A stretch of DNA of 54,355 nt from Deltaproteobacteria bacterium (GTDB taxonomy: Bacteria; Myxococcota; XYA12-FULL-58-9; JABJBS01), in the NCBI GenBank assembly GCA_018668695.1, contig JABJBS010000364.1, forward strand, positions 1-54,355. Direction: 5' to 3'. Made by a program: the position numbers and the translations under genes. Below, in pieces: positions 34,850 to 44,954 of this stretch; within the stretch, counting starts at the first letter, position 1; each line of letters begins with the position of its first letter. The notes under the pieces were generated by a model, which was not told the origin of the DNA, searched no databases, and was given only the letters and a program-made list of their open reading frames with translations.

Positions 34850-35519
34850 GATTATTGTTGTAGCCATCTGGATCGACATCGCAAGATTTTGGCTCGACCG
34901 ATGTCCCACCCATGGGGTCAACCAAATGAAAATCGTCGTGCGCACTCGGTCCGGGCTCCATACGCGTGGGGTGATGAACCATCACGTTTGCATTGAGAAT
35001 AGGAAGACTTTTTCTCTTCTGCATGTTGGCCACGATTCTTGGCGCTACAGTATAGGTGCAGTCAGGGAGAAGTCCGGGAACGCTGTAATATGGGACGACG
35101 GGGTAGTTTCGACAGATCAAGGGCCGAAACCGATAGATGCCGCAACGGCCATCGTCTTGAAGGTGTCCGCAGGTAAAAATAACTTCATCGTTGGGCCCGC
35201 GGTGGGTCGGGGTAAATCGGTGAGCAAATCGGTGGTAGGCCAAGTAAATCGAGAGCAACCGGGTTTGTTTGATGAACTTGGGAGGATCTCCGACGATATG
35301 TTCACAGCAGGCACCGCAGCGCATGCAGTCCCCTTGTAAAACGAACTCAGGTTGGACGATGGCATGAATGATTTTCAGAGCAAGTAATTCAAGATTTATA
35401 AATAGCCAGGCCATACATCGATAAAGGCGAAGCGTTACTGGAAAGCCCATGACGGTATCCAGGACGAAGAGCCCTAAGCTGGCCCAGAGAATAGTCTCTA
35501 CCGTGGTGACTAGGTTCAT
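34797..35519 (-). CDS. YkgJ-family Cys-cluster protein
   Basis: 240 residues. An N-terminal hydrophobic stretch of about 60 residues precedes the Zn/Fe-chelating cluster: GDCMRCGACCEHIVGDPPK, IFTCGHLQDDGRCGIYRFRP and PLICRNYPVV, the family arrangement. The C-terminal ~55 residues are Pro/Ser/Asp-rich and of low complexity. Such proteins bind a metal ion; function is otherwise unknown. Its start overlaps the Smr stop by 4 bp, and its end overlaps the next gene. Confidence 0.88.
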   Translation of the reverse strand: MNLVTTVETILWASLGLFVLDTVMGFPVTLRLYRCMAWLFINLELLALKIIHAIVQPEFVLQGDCMRCGACCEHIVGDPPKFIKQTRLLSIYLAYHRFAHRFTPTHRGPNDEVIFTCGHLQDDGRCGIYRFRPLICRNYPVVPYYSVPGLLPDCTYTVAPRIVANMQKRKSLPILNANVMVHHPTRMEPGPSAHDDFHLVDPMGGTSVEPKSCDVDPDGYNNNHASPSSTDTLKPPEPGL

Positions 35520-36253
35520 GTTTGGGCGGGTCGACGCAATAGAATCAGGTAGGCACCTTGGCCACCAAGTCTGCCTGGGGCAGTGACCAGAGCTAGAACG
35601 TGTGCATTCAATGGCGCGGTGGTGAGCCAGGTAGGCAATGCTTCTTTGAGCACGCCATGTCCGTCAGGAGTATTATGTCCTCGACCAGTTACAACTTTAA
35701 GGCAACGATGCCCATCGCGTCTTACCGCAAGGAGTGTACGCCGAACGTGTTGGTGGGCCTCTTGGCGAGTCATGCCATGTAAATCGATGCTCTTATTGGG
35801 CGGTATTTCACCTTTTTGGAGGCGTTTGGTCATTTCCTTTGAAACCCCGGGCGCACGTGCGGTGTAAACCTGGTCTTCATCCACCTCAATGGCCCAGGAC
35901 TGGTCCTGACCGATCAAAGATGCAAGTTCAGCCATCGCGAGGTTATCTTCGAGCTGGGCAACTTCCAATGGAGTGGGTCCTGCCACTTTGGGTTTATCGT
36001 GCTTTACTTTACGCACTTGCCCCATACTTTTTAGAAAGAAAGCAGCTTCCATGGGATCGATGCCTGGAGGGGCTGAGGATGTATCCACTGATTCAAGGTC
36101 GGGCAGCGGTGCGGCAACGGCTTTCTTGGCAGGCTTCTCTTTTACTTTTGTTTTCTCTGGCAGCTTCAGTGCGCCGAATGGGTTGTTAAAGCTGTCCTGT
36201 TTTTGAGCAGGCGCTGATTGCTTTTGATTCTTTTTTTTCTTTTTCCGAGCCAT
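35516..36253 (-). CDS. Smr-domain protein
   Basis: 245 residues from the ATG at 36253 (MARKKKKKNQKQSA), which begins with a basic stretch; the longer frame to 36418 overlaps the histidine kinase gene. Residues ~150-245 are an Smr domain: SIDLHGMTRQEAHQHVRRTL, TGRGHNTPDGHGVLKEALP and TAPGRLGGQGAYLILLRR. Smr domains of the MutS2 type are nucleases or nucleic-acid binders, sometimes acting on stalled ribosomes. The N-terminal half is charged and probably disordered. Co-transcribed with the histidine kinase gene, 7 bp upstream. Confidence 0.9.
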   Translation of the reverse strand: MARKKKKKNQKQSAPAQKQDSFNNPFGALKLPEKTKVKEKPAKKAVAAPLPDLESVDTSSAPPGIDPMEAAFFLKSMGQVRKVKHDKPKVAGPTPLEVAQLEDNLAMAELASLIGQDQSWAIEVDEDQVYTARAPGVSKEMTKRLQKGEIPPNKSIDLHGMTRQEAHQHVRRTLLAVRRDGHRCLKVVTGRGHNTPDGHGVLKEALPTWLTTAPLNAHVLALVTAPGRLGGQGAYLILLRRPAQT

Positions 36254-36260
36254 TGAACAC

Positions 36261-38036
36261 TTATGGCCCGATGCCGCCGGGGGCGTCAACGGTTTCCGCT
36301 CTCGGAAGGTCGATCTTAAAGACAGTACCGTCCGACGATGTTTCGACTTGAATATCTCCGTAGTGGTCGTCAACGAATCGTTTAACGATAGAGAGTCCAA
36401 GCCCTGTCCCGTCGCCATCTTTGCGGTTGTTGACGGGTTGGAAGAGATTTTCTTTAACCTCGGTGGGCAGGCCTGGCCCTGTATCTGTTACGCAAGCATT
36501 GAACGCGCCATCGATGCTTTGAAGGTCAATGACAACGGATCCACCACGCCTTTGTGCATCTACGGCATTCTTCCCAAGGTTGAGTAGGATACGTTTTACT
36601 TTTGCGATATCGGCGGAAATAACGTCTCGGCTTGAATTGATGGTGAGACTAATCTGACGTTGGCTACACAAGGGCTCAAGGAACTCTCGTATTTGAGTCG
36701 CCAAGTTTTCAAGTTCCACCAATGAAGTCTTCAGAGTGAAGTCACCACGTGAGTAGGAGAGTACGTCATTGACCATGGCGGTCATCTCTTTGATATTCCG
36801 GACTATATTCTCACTGAAGAAAAGACGTTCTTCCTCTTCTTCTTCGCTGACGAGAATCTGAGCGTAACCACTTACCGCGGTCATTGGATTACGAAGGTCG
36901 TGGGCCACTCCGGCAAGCATACGCCCTACAGAAGCCAATCGGTCAGTTTCGGCTCGTTCGGTACGGCCTCTTAAGGTAGCGATGGACCGAGAGACTTGGC
37001 TTGCAATCAGCGTGAGCAATTTATCGGTTGATTCGCTGTTTTCATCGTCATCACCACCGGCGTTGATGACAACCAGGTTGCCGATGGGCGTTGAGTCGTG
37101 AGTAAGCCCTGCGATACCGACATTCTTAACTTCATCCGGTACGTACTTCTCAAGAAATTCGATTTCAGTAAGCTCGGATTTTAAGTAAAGCTGATACGGC
37201 TTATCTCGCGCAATCTCTTTGAACTTTTCATTCTTGATTTGGAGTGTGTTTTTCTGAGCCTGTTCCTGCCCACCCTCATCGTTTTGTAAATAATACAATG
37301 TCTGAAAATGAGAACCATGCAGAATGAGCATCGCGGATTGGCAGCTCACACGTTTACTGCTCCAATGCAGGACACTTTTCATCAATGAGTCGAGGTTGGT
37401 AGCTTGAGCTGCATCTTGTTCGAGTTCATAAAGAAGGTCGAGTTCTGCGCTTCTGCGTTCAGCTTTAGACTGTGCAATGGCGAGTTCTTCGTTTTTATCC
37501 AAGATTTGCTGGGCCAATGTAGCATTCTCGACCGCGTGCCCAACTTGCCCAGCAATGGTATCCAGCAGCGCCATATCGTCGCTATCGAATGAGCCGCCTC
37601 TCTTGTTGTTAAGAACTTGCAGCACGCCCAGCAGTTTACCGCTGCGGCTGGTCAGCGGAACGCAGGCCACTTCGCGAGTGCGGTAACCACTTTCTCGGTC
37701 GAAGGCTTGATTAAACCGCTCATCTTCGTATGCGTCGGGAATGTTGACCCGTTCGCCGGTTTGAGCAACCCACCCGGCAATGCCTTGTCCCAGTGGGAGG
37801 CGGATAACCAGCGTGTCGGCTCCTTGCAATACTTGTGACCACAGCTCTTGAGCGGAAGAATCGAATAGCAGAAGACTGGACCGGTCTGCTTCCATGAGAA
37901 TAGAAACTTGGGGAATGATGCTTTTAAAAACGGAGTCTAAACCAATACTACTGGCGAGCAGTTCACCCACTCTTCGCACGGCAGATAGCTGTCGCTCAAG
38001 AACATGAATTTGAGCTTCGAATCTGTCGTTTTGCAT
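36261..38036 (-). CDS. GAF-domain sensor histidine kinase
   Basis: 591 residues from the ATG at 38036, with GGGGAG 5 nt upstream; the frame to 38105 overlaps polA. Residues ~15-170 are a GAF domain (LGVLQVLNNKRGGSFDSDDM), with a second GAF-like stretch at ~200-350. HisKA follows with the phospho-His in GVAHDLRNPMTAVSGYA near residue 379, then HATPase with NLGKNAVDAQRRGG, VTDTGPGLP and DGTGLGLSIVKRFV. No membrane segment, so soluble. No response regulator is adjacent. Gap of 13 bp to polA. Confidence 0.95.
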   Translation of the reverse strand: MQNDRFEAQIHVLERQLSAVRRVGELLASSIGLDSVFKSIIPQVSILMEADRSSLLLFDSSAQELWSQVLQGADTLVIRLPLGQGIAGWVAQTGERVNIPDAYEDERFNQAFDRESGYRTREVACVPLTSRSGKLLGVLQVLNNKRGGSFDSDDMALLDTIAGQVGHAVENATLAQQILDKNEELAIAQSKAERRSAELDLLYELEQDAAQATNLDSLMKSVLHWSSKRVSCQSAMLILHGSHFQTLYYLQNDEGGQEQAQKNTLQIKNEKFKEIARDKPYQLYLKSELTEIEFLEKYVPDEVKNVGIAGLTHDSTPIGNLVVINAGGDDDENSESTDKLLTLIASQVSRSIATLRGRTERAETDRLASVGRMLAGVAHDLRNPMTAVSGYAQILVSEEEEEERLFFSENIVRNIKEMTAMVNDVLSYSRGDFTLKTSLVELENLATQIREFLEPLCSQRQISLTINSSRDVISADIAKVKRILLNLGKNAVDAQRRGGSVVIDLQSIDGAFNACVTDTGPGLPTEVKENLFQPVNNRKDGDGTGLGLSIVKRFVDDHYGDIQVETSSDGTVFKIDLPRAETVDAPGGIGP

Positions 38037-38049
38037 CCAATCTCCCCGA

Positions 38050-40794
38050 TTAGTGAGCCTCGGCCCATGATTGTCCGAAGCCAACATCAACGACCAGGGG
38101 AACACTGAGTTCCATGACGCTCGACATTTCCTCTCGGACCAAGTTTACCAAAGCATCCCGTTCTTCGAGGGGAGATTCAAGTACAAGTTCATCATGTACC
38201 TGGAGTAATAGTCGTGAGCGCATATTTTCTTTTTCCAGGCGTTCTGCGACCTTGAGCATTGCCATTTTTATAAGGTCTGCGGCGCTGCCCTGGATGGGAG
38301 TGTTCATTGCAATGCGTTCTGCACCCTTGCGGATATTACCATTTTTACTCTTAAGTTCTGGTAAGGCACGCTGGCGGCCGGAGAGCGTGGAAACATAACC
38401 ATTTTCACGGCCTTCCTCGATGCATCGGTCCAGAAAATGACGAATTTTCGGGTAGCGACCAAAGTAGGCCGAAATATAATCTTTGGCTTCACTTCGACTG
38501 ATGCCCAGTTGTTTAGCCAGTCCAAATTCGCTCAGTCCGTAGAGGATACCAAAGTTAATCGCCTTGGCGCGTCTTCTGGATTCGCTGTCTACTTCCGCGC
38601 CTCCTGTGAGGATTTCTCGGGCGGTTCGGCTGTGAATATCTTCGCCTTGTCTAAAGGCTTCAACGAAGGCTTCATCCTGGCAGAGGTGGGCCATGACACG
38701 CAGCTCAATTTGAGAATAGTCGGCTGCGACCAAACACCAGCCTTCGTCGGCAACAAATGCCTTACGAATACGTTTTCCATCTTCGCTGCGAATCGGAATG
38801 TTTTGTAAATTTGGGTCGGTGCTAGAGAGTCGGCCCGTGGCTGTCCCGGTTTGATTGTAGCTTGTGTGCACCCGCCCTGAACCGCTGTCGGCAAGTTTGG
38901 GTAGAGCATCAACATAAGTTGATTTTAGTTTGGCGAGCATTCGATATTCCAGAACCACGCCAGGAAGCTCATAATCCTTGGCGAGTGTTTCTAAAACTTC
39001 TTGGTCTGTTGAGTAGCCTGTTTTCGTTTTTTTGATCACGGGATAACCGAGCTTTTCAAAAAATACGTGAGAGAGTTGTTTCGGTGATGCAAGGTTAATG
39101 GTTTCACCAATAAGGGCATGTGCCTTGGCCTCAATTTCGCGAAGCCGTGTAGCAAACTCTGTGCTCAGCGCCTGAAGGTGAGGCACGTCGATTTTGATTC
39201 CGGTTTGTTCCATCTTAGCGAGGACTGGCACCAATGGAAGTTCGAGGTCCCGATAGACATGTGCCATGGAGGAAGAGCTCATTCTTTTCGCCAAAATCTC
39301 GCAGAGTTTATAAGCGATGTCGGCATCCTCAGAGGCATAGCGACTGGCATCTTCAACGGCTACTTCATCAAAGCCTATCTGTTTCTTACCCGTCCCGGTG
39401 AGGGATTTATAAGAAATGGTTTCGTGCTGGAGTTCCTCGCGCGCAAGGGCGTCAAGGGAGTAGGATGAAAGTGTTGCATTGAGAATATAGGCAGCGAGCA
39501 TACTGTCTTCGCGAATACCCTCAAGGCGCACGCCAATTCGGGCAAGCACGTTCATATCGTACTTCAGGTTTTGTCCGACTTTGCCAACCGATGAGCTTTC
39601 AAGAATCGGCTTCAATTTATCGATGACCAAGTCATGACTGAGCTGCTTGGGCATCCCGAGGTAGCGGTGTGCAACTGGAACATACACGGCGGATTGACCT
39701 TCGACGGCCATGGCGAACCCAACAATCTCGGCGCGGTGAGCGTTGAGGGAAGTTGTCTCAAGGTCAAAGCTGAAAAGCTTCTGCGATTCGATGGCCTGGA
39801 TGAATTCGTCTAGAGCCGTCTCATCGAGAATTGTGCGGTAGTCATCTCGGTTGATGACAGGCAGGCTTTGCGCAGCCTCTTGAGCTGGCTTTGCTTTGGG
39901 TGTTGCCGCTTTGGTAGAGGTGGCCGAGTCATCGAGTTTAAAGTCGCGCAAGAGGGCGCGAGCTTCAATGAGATCGAAAAAGTCGGTAAGCTTCTCTTTG
40001 TTGGGCGTCCGAAAGGTGTAACTTTCCAGCTCCCATTCAACAGGCGCATCCTTATCCAGGAGAGTGAGCTCTTTGGAAAGTCGAGCACTTGCTTGATTCT
40101 CAGTGACTGAGCGCTCTGCTGCTTTGGGTTTTTCGATGGTTTCAACACCAGCGATAACCGCTTCCACATCGCCAAAACGATTGATGAGTTTAGCAGCTGT
40201 CTTCAGGCCAACCTTGGGAACACCGGGAATGTTGTCACTGGTATCGCCCGCAAGAGCTAAGGCATCGGCTACAAATTCGGGGCCGACCCCAAACTTTTCA
40301 GTAACGGCCTCACGGTCATAAACTTTTTCGCGCATCGGGTCGTACATGGTGACCGAGTCATTCACGAGCTGCATTAAGTCTTTATCGGATGAGACGATGA
40401 CGGTATCGATCTTAGAAGCGGTGGCCCGCCGAGAAAGTGTACCGATGATATCGTCTGCTTCGTAGCCAGGCATCGAGAGATCGACCAAGTCCATGGCATC
40501 CACGAGCTGGTGAATCAGGGCGAACTGAGGAATCAGGTCTTCTGGCGGAGCGTCTCGGTTGGCTTTGTAGTCAGGGAAGAGTTCATGGCGAAAGTTTGGC
40601 TCTTTGGTATCAAAAACCATCACGATGTAGTCTGGAGCCTGCTCTTTGATGAGCCGTGCAACCATGCGCGCGAAGCCGACAACGGCGTTAGTAGGGACCC
40701 CTGCACTCGTGGAGAGTGGGCGAATCCCGTAGTATGCGCGAAAAATGTACGCGCTGCCGTCAATTAGAAACAATTTACCGCTATTCGACATCAC
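38050..40794 (-). CDS. polA: DNA polymerase I
   Basis: 914 residues, three intact domains. The 5'-3' exonuclease (1-~290) shows FLIDGSAYIFRAYYGIRPL, the conserved Asp residues (VMVFDTKEPNFRH, SMPGYEADDIIGTLS, DKDLMQLV) and GDTSDNIPGVPKVG. The 3'-5' domain keeps the active DLET (FSFDLETTSLNAH) and VGQNLKYDMNVL. Polymerase motifs: DYSQIELRVMAHL (A), RRRAKAINFGILYGLS (B) and QVHDELVLE (C). It repairs gaps and removes primers. First gene of a minus-strand run of five; divergent from moxR. Confidence 0.97.
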   Translation of the reverse strand: MMSNSGKLFLIDGSAYIFRAYYGIRPLSTSAGVPTNAVVGFARMVARLIKEQAPDYIVMVFDTKEPNFRHELFPDYKANRDAPPEDLIPQFALIHQLVDAMDLVDLSMPGYEADDIIGTLSRRATASKIDTVIVSSDKDLMQLVNDSVTMYDPMREKVYDREAVTEKFGVGPEFVADALALAGDTSDNIPGVPKVGLKTAAKLINRFGDVEAVIAGVETIEKPKAAERSVTENQASARLSKELTLLDKDAPVEWELESYTFRTPNKEKLTDFFDLIEARALLRDFKLDDSATSTKAATPKAKPAQEAAQSLPVINRDDYRTILDETALDEFIQAIESQKLFSFDLETTSLNAHRAEIVGFAMAVEGQSAVYVPVAHRYLGMPKQLSHDLVIDKLKPILESSSVGKVGQNLKYDMNVLARIGVRLEGIREDSMLAAYILNATLSSYSLDALAREELQHETISYKSLTGTGKKQIGFDEVAVEDASRYASEDADIAYKLCEILAKRMSSSSMAHVYRDLELPLVPVLAKMEQTGIKIDVPHLQALSTEFATRLREIEAKAHALIGETINLASPKQLSHVFFEKLGYPVIKKTKTGYSTDQEVLETLAKDYELPGVVLEYRMLAKLKSTYVDALPKLADSGSGRVHTSYNQTGTATGRLSSTDPNLQNIPIRSEDGKRIRKAFVADEGWCLVAADYSQIELRVMAHLCQDEAFVEAFRQGEDIHSRTAREILTGGAEVDSESRRRAKAINFGILYGLSEFGLAKQLGISRSEAKDYISAYFGRYPKIRHFLDRCIEEGRENGYVSTLSGRQRALPELKSKNGNIRKGAERIAMNTPIQGSAADLIKMAMLKVAERLEKENMRSRLLLQVHDELVLESPLEERDALVNLVREEMSSVMELSVPLVVDVGFGQSWAEAH

Positions 40795-40880
40795 TAAGCC
40801 TTATGATCTTGAAATTTTGTGGTCTGCAAGTTGGGTTCCTGGGTAGCATAGAAGTGACCAAGTCAAAATAGGTGGTGGGC

Positions 40881-41861
40881 ATGCAGCATCAAGCTCCGTT
40901 AAAAAAATCGACCGGCAAGAACGCCGCGCAGCTTCGTGAATCCATAAAAGGCGCTATGGAGTCGGTAGGTTCCGTCGTTCGAGGGCAATCCACAGCCATC
41001 GAACTGGTTTTCGCCGCGATCCTCGCCAGAGGTCATGTTTTACTTGAAGACGTTCCCGGTGTGGGAAAAACAACTCTGGCCCGCGCGATTGCCAAGGTTC
41101 TGGGGCACTCGTTCGCCCGGATTCAGTTCACTTCGGATATGTTGCCAGGGGATGTGTTGGGGATGCAGGTTTTAGACCCCACTACGGGGCAGCTTCATTT
41201 TAGACCCGGCCCCATTATGCGGCAGATTGTGTTGGCTGATGAGATCAACCGCGCGTCTCCAAGGACTCAATCCGCGATGCTTGAAGCGATGGCGGAGAGG
41301 GCCGTTACACTTGATGATACCCGGCATGCTCTCGAAGAACTCTTCACAGTCATCGCCACACAAAACCCTGTTGAACATCACGGTGCATACCCGCTTCCAG
41401 AGAGTCAGCTCGACAGATTCATGGTGAGTCTGCATTTAGGGTACCCCGGGCGTGAGGCTGAACGTGAGTTGCTTTTTAACCCGAGTGAACCTGCGTCGCG
41501 GCTTGAAGAGCTTTCAACCTGCTTGGAGACCGAAGAGTTGGTGGCGGTTCAAAAGCTTGCAGACGCAGTGATTTTATCTGCGGAGGTTGCTGATTATACG
41601 CTCGAAATCATCGAGGCCACCCGTCGTCATGCAGACATTCTGTTGGGTGCCTCACCTCGAAGCGCCATAGCATTGGTGGCGATTGCAAGGACGAGAGCTT
41701 GGCTGCAAGGGCGTGATTACGTCTTGCCTGACGATATTAAAACGTTAATCGCTCCAGTCTTGGGTCATCGTTTGGTACTTGCGGGCTCAGCTTCCGGCAG
41801 ACGCCAAGCGGTCACGGCATTAATTGATGAGCTGCTGGGACAAATCGCGGTCCCTCGCTAA
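40881..41861 (+). CDS. MoxR-family AAA+ ATPase
   Basis: 326 residues from the ATG at 40881 (GGTGG upstream); the GTG at 40872 adds three residues. Walker A VPGVGKTTLARAIAKVLG, then TSDMLPGDVLGM, Walker B IVLADEINRASPRTQSAML, ATQNPVEHHGAYPLPESQLD (sensor 1) and the C-terminal ASPRSAIALVAIARTRAWLQ. MoxR ATPases act as chaperones for maturing membrane-associated or metalloprotein complexes. It heads a conserved trio with DUF58 and a transglutaminase protein, and each stop overlaps the next start. Confidence 0.95.
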   Translation: MQHQAPLKKSTGKNAAQLRESIKGAMESVGSVVRGQSTAIELVFAAILARGHVLLEDVPGVGKTTLARAIAKVLGHSFARIQFTSDMLPGDVLGMQVLDPTTGQLHFRPGPIMRQIVLADEINRASPRTQSAMLEAMAERAVTLDDTRHALEELFTVIATQNPVEHHGAYPLPESQLDRFMVSLHLGYPGREAERELLFNPSEPASRLEELSTCLETEELVAVQKLADAVILSAEVADYTLEIIEATRRHADILLGASPRSAIALVAIARTRAWLQGRDYVLPDDIKTLIAPVLGHRLVLAGSASGRRQAVTALIDELLGQIAVPR

Positions 41862-42940
41862 TGAGCGCAGTTCGAAAGCGTTGGCGGATCTTTTGGGATA
41901 GAGCACCTCGCCAACTTAAGGTTCAGCGTGACGGCCGCGTCATTTTGATGATTGCTTTAGCATCGGGCTTCGCTGCTATTAACACTGGCAACAACTTATT
42001 GTTTCTTGGCTGGGGAATGGTCCTCGCGTCCATCGTCATTTCTGGTGTTTTAAGTGAGGCCACTTTACGTATTTTAAAGCTTGAAGTGACGCCGCCTCTA
42101 TTGGGGCGTGTGAACGAATCCTCATCCATTGCTTTAAAGCTTAGTAATGAGGCCACGAAGTCACCGGCTTTTGCCACACGCTATACGATTCGGCTGCGCC
42201 ATCACCAAAAGCAGATTCTCGTACCAGGACCTTTCCGGCTTCGTGTTGAGGCCTCTTCGAAAATGGATTTACACGCCCGCTTTGTACCCAGCACACGAGG
42301 CTTCTACGCCGTAGATTACGCCGAAGCGCGAACGGCGTACCCATTTGGGTTTTTCGAAAAAATTCGGCGATTTTCAAAAAATAATAGCGATTCATTCTGG
42401 GTGGCTCCAGAGCGGCTAAGTGTCTCTGATTTGGCGACTTCAGTTTATACCCGCTTGGGTTATTCTCCAGCCAGGGTACCTGGAATGGGTGAAGAGTTTT
42501 TCTCTCTTCGAGATTTTAGAGAAGGAGAAGATGCCCGCGGTATTCACTGGCGCACGTCATTAAGAGTTGGCAAGCCCTTGGTCCGCGAGCATGAAGCGAT
42601 GGCCGGTAATAAAGTTATCTTGCAGCTCTCGGTTGGCAGAGCACAGAGCCGCGATACTGAGCGTGATCTTGCTCTTTTTTGCAGTGTTGCCGAAAGTTTG
42701 TTGGAGCAAGGCTTAAGTGTTGGAATTTTGGCCCCAGGTTTTTTCATCGCGCCGGATACAGGCAGGCGCCAGATCACTCAGGTTTTGTTGGGATGTGCTG
42801 CTTTGGATCTAACCGGTGATTTACCGTTATATCGCGTGCGCGCTGACACGGCTCATCTCATTCTGGGTGATGATGCAGGGCAGGCAGGAGCCGGTCAGGA
42901 ATTCATCGCCCTTGATTTTGTAGAGGCTGCTTCTTCATGA
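41861..42940 (+). CDS. DUF58 membrane protein
   Basis: 359 residues, start overlapping the MoxR stop. Two membrane helices near the N-terminus (VILMIALASGFAAINTG and LLFLGWGMVLASIVIS). The C-terminal half carries the DUF58 signature SLRDFREGEDARGIHWRTSL. These proteins almost always accompany MoxR and are thought to form its partner domain with a von Willebrand-like fold. Function within the trio is not known. Confidence 0.93.
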   Translation: MSAVRKRWRIFWDRAPRQLKVQRDGRVILMIALASGFAAINTGNNLLFLGWGMVLASIVISGVLSEATLRILKLEVTPPLLGRVNESSSIALKLSNEATKSPAFATRYTIRLRHHQKQILVPGPFRLRVEASSKMDLHARFVPSTRGFYAVDYAEARTAYPFGFFEKIRRFSKNNSDSFWVAPERLSVSDLATSVYTRLGYSPARVPGMGEEFFSLRDFREGEDARGIHWRTSLRVGKPLVREHEAMAGNKVILQLSVGRAQSRDTERDLALFCSVAESLLEQGLSVGILAPGFFIAPDTGRRQITQVLLGCAALDLTGDLPLYRVRADTAHLILGDDAGQAGAGQEFIALDFVEAASS

Positions 42941-44952
42941 GTTTATGGGCCTGGTATCAAGCAGGGTTCTGCACGTCTTTGGTGATGGCAATGCTCAGCG
43001 TTTTACTCGGAGGCACGCTTCCCGTGCAGCTATGGGGGGCTTTGCTCGTCGTGGCAGTGATGATGCCCCTGCGGCTCGAGAGGAAGTATTTACCAGGCTG
43101 GCTTGGTACCTTGCTGGGTTTAGGTGGCCTCCTTTGGGCTGGTCTGATTCTGCGCAATATGGGAATGGAAGCTGCGGTGCTCGCCGCGGGTGTGGCGCTG
43201 ATGGTGATTACTTTGGCGCGGCTTATTACTGCGGCCACTCTAAAACACGATGGTCAGCTTTTACTCTTAACTTTATTACTTATGTTCTCAGGCTCTGTTC
43301 TGCACACTGAGGTGACCTATGGCCTTGTGAGCCTTGGCTATGCGGTTGCGATGGTTTGGGCTTTGGTAACGCGTCAACTGGTCGTTGGCGCGGGTATGGA
43401 GTCGAAGCGACTCGGTGGTATTCGAGAGGAAGTAACACTCAATCGCCGAGATATCATAACCGGAAGATTTCTTGCCGTGGTGGCAGCTCTTTCGATTTTT
43501 ATAGTTTTCTCAACTGGAGTTTTGTTCGTAACCTTTCCAAGAATGGGCCTGAAAAATTTAGGACTCTTTGCCCGAGGGGCAAGCTCTGTTCCGGGGAGCG
43601 TCTCTTTACAAGATAGGCCTCGTGGTGAGACGGGAAGCGGCACTGCTGTGGCTAGAATCTACGGCCTTAGTTTATCACAGTTTGAGGGAGGCCTTTACCT
43701 TCGGGGGCCGGTCTACGATGAACTCTTAGCATCTGGGTTTAAACGAGGTCAGCTCCCTGTCCAAAAGCTAGATGCGGGTATCGCACAAAAGCCAAATTCG
43801 GGTGAGTTTGTTTACGAAGTTTTCTCTCATCCTCTTGGGTTACCGATTCTGCCTTCTCTAGGCCCCGTGCAGGAAGCGCGGGTTATTTATGGTGGTCAAT
43901 CGAACCCATCTTTGAGGTTAAAGGTAACGGGCGTTGACCTCTCGAGCACATTGGTCGCAAACCGAACGCCCACTGGGCCGATACGATATAGGGTACGCGG
44001 TGGCCTTGAACGGATAGGGCAATATGTTTCATCGGGTAAGCCAGATGTAACCGAGTACCCGGCAGGAATCGATTACTTCCTGAAACTCCCAGACCGTATT
44101 GATTCTCGTCTGGTGACAACTGCGAGTGAGCTTGTTGAAGGTAAGCAAACTTCGATTGCCAGGGTTGAAGCCATTCGCCGATTTTTACAAAATGGATTCA
44201 CTTATACCCTCGAGCAACCCAACCGGGATAAGCCAGATCCTTTGGCAGCTTTTCTTTTCGAGGATAGACGTGGCCATTGTGAGTATTTTGCAACTGCATT
44301 TGCAGCGCTTCTGCGTGGCGCCGGTATTCCAAGCCGTGTGGTGGGCGGTTACCAGGGAGGGCTTTGGGATGATGAATCTGAGGTCGCGGTGTTTACCGGC
44401 AAGCACGCGCACGTTTGGGTTGAGTGGTTTGAGCCCGGCCGGGGTTGGTGGGCGGTAGACGCTACACCTCTTGCCTTAGAGACCCCTGGCTATCTTTCAG
44501 GCGTGGCCCGTTTTTATGAAAAGATGAGTCGTGCCTGGGACGAGTATGTTGTGGAGTTTGGATTGCGCGAACAGTTTAATCTCTTTACGGGAGTTTTTAT
44601 TACCGTACGAGATACCTCACGAAAACTTTCGGGTTGGCCACTTCGTTTGATGGTTGCTTTTTCGCTTCTGGCTTTCGGTGTCCTATTTTTATGGCGCTAT
44701 CAGGACAAGCTATTTAAGAGGGGAGTTGCACGGGATAAATTAGGTTATGCGCTTGAACTTGCCATTGTTCGGCTATCTGGGAGCCCGGTGGATTTTTCGA
44801 TGAGCTTACGAGAGGCCATGCAAAGGCTTGAGGATTCAGAACCTGTTCTGGAAGGCGCTTTGGAGGTGTATGAGTCGAGGCGATTTGGTCAACGTTCGAT
44901 CTCAAAAAAGGAATTGAGTGAGATGCTTAAGGCTTTAAAAGCTGTTCGCTGA
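42937..44952 (+). CDS. Transglutaminase-like membrane protein (TgpA type)
   Basis: 671 residues. The N-terminus holds five to seven membrane helices (residues ~1-200) of the TgpA/DUF3488 region. The periplasmic transglutaminase-like core has the catalytic Cys in RRGHCEYFATAFAALLRGAG, then His in GKHAHVWVEWFEPG and the Asp in GWWAVDATPL, so the triad is intact. A late membrane helix (RLMVAFSLLAFGVLFLWRY) precedes a short cytoplasmic tail. TgpA is periplasmic and its activity is essential in Pseudomonas aeruginosa; the substrate is unknown. Coupled to DUF58 by a 4-bp overlap. Confidence 0.93.
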   Translation: MSLWAWYQAGFCTSLVMAMLSVLLGGTLPVQLWGALLVVAVMMPLRLERKYLPGWLGTLLGLGGLLWAGLILRNMGMEAAVLAAGVALMVITLARLITAATLKHDGQLLLLTLLLMFSGSVLHTEVTYGLVSLGYAVAMVWALVTRQLVVGAGMESKRLGGIREEVTLNRRDIITGRFLAVVAALSIFIVFSTGVLFVTFPRMGLKNLGLFARGASSVPGSVSLQDRPRGETGSGTAVARIYGLSLSQFEGGLYLRGPVYDELLASGFKRGQLPVQKLDAGIAQKPNSGEFVYEVFSHPLGLPILPSLGPVQEARVIYGGQSNPSLRLKVTGVDLSSTLVANRTPTGPIRYRVRGGLERIGQYVSSGKPDVTEYPAGIDYFLKLPDRIDSRLVTTASELVEGKQTSIARVEAIRRFLQNGFTYTLEQPNRDKPDPLAAFLFEDRRGHCEYFATAFAALLRGAGIPSRVVGGYQGGLWDDESEVAVFTGKHAHVWVEWFEPGRGWWAVDATPLALETPGYLSGVARFYEKMSRAWDEYVVEFGLREQFNLFTGVFITVRDTSRKLSGWPLRLMVAFSLLAFGVLFLWRYQDKLFKRGVARDKLGYALELAIVRLSGSPVDFSMSLREAMQRLEDSEPVLEGALEVYESRRFGQRSISKKELSEMLKALKAVR

Positions 44953-44954
44953 GC

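Noticed and set aside
34794-35339. 181-codon plus-strand frame
   Set aside because: Antisense to the YkgJ-like gene, which has clear family motifs.
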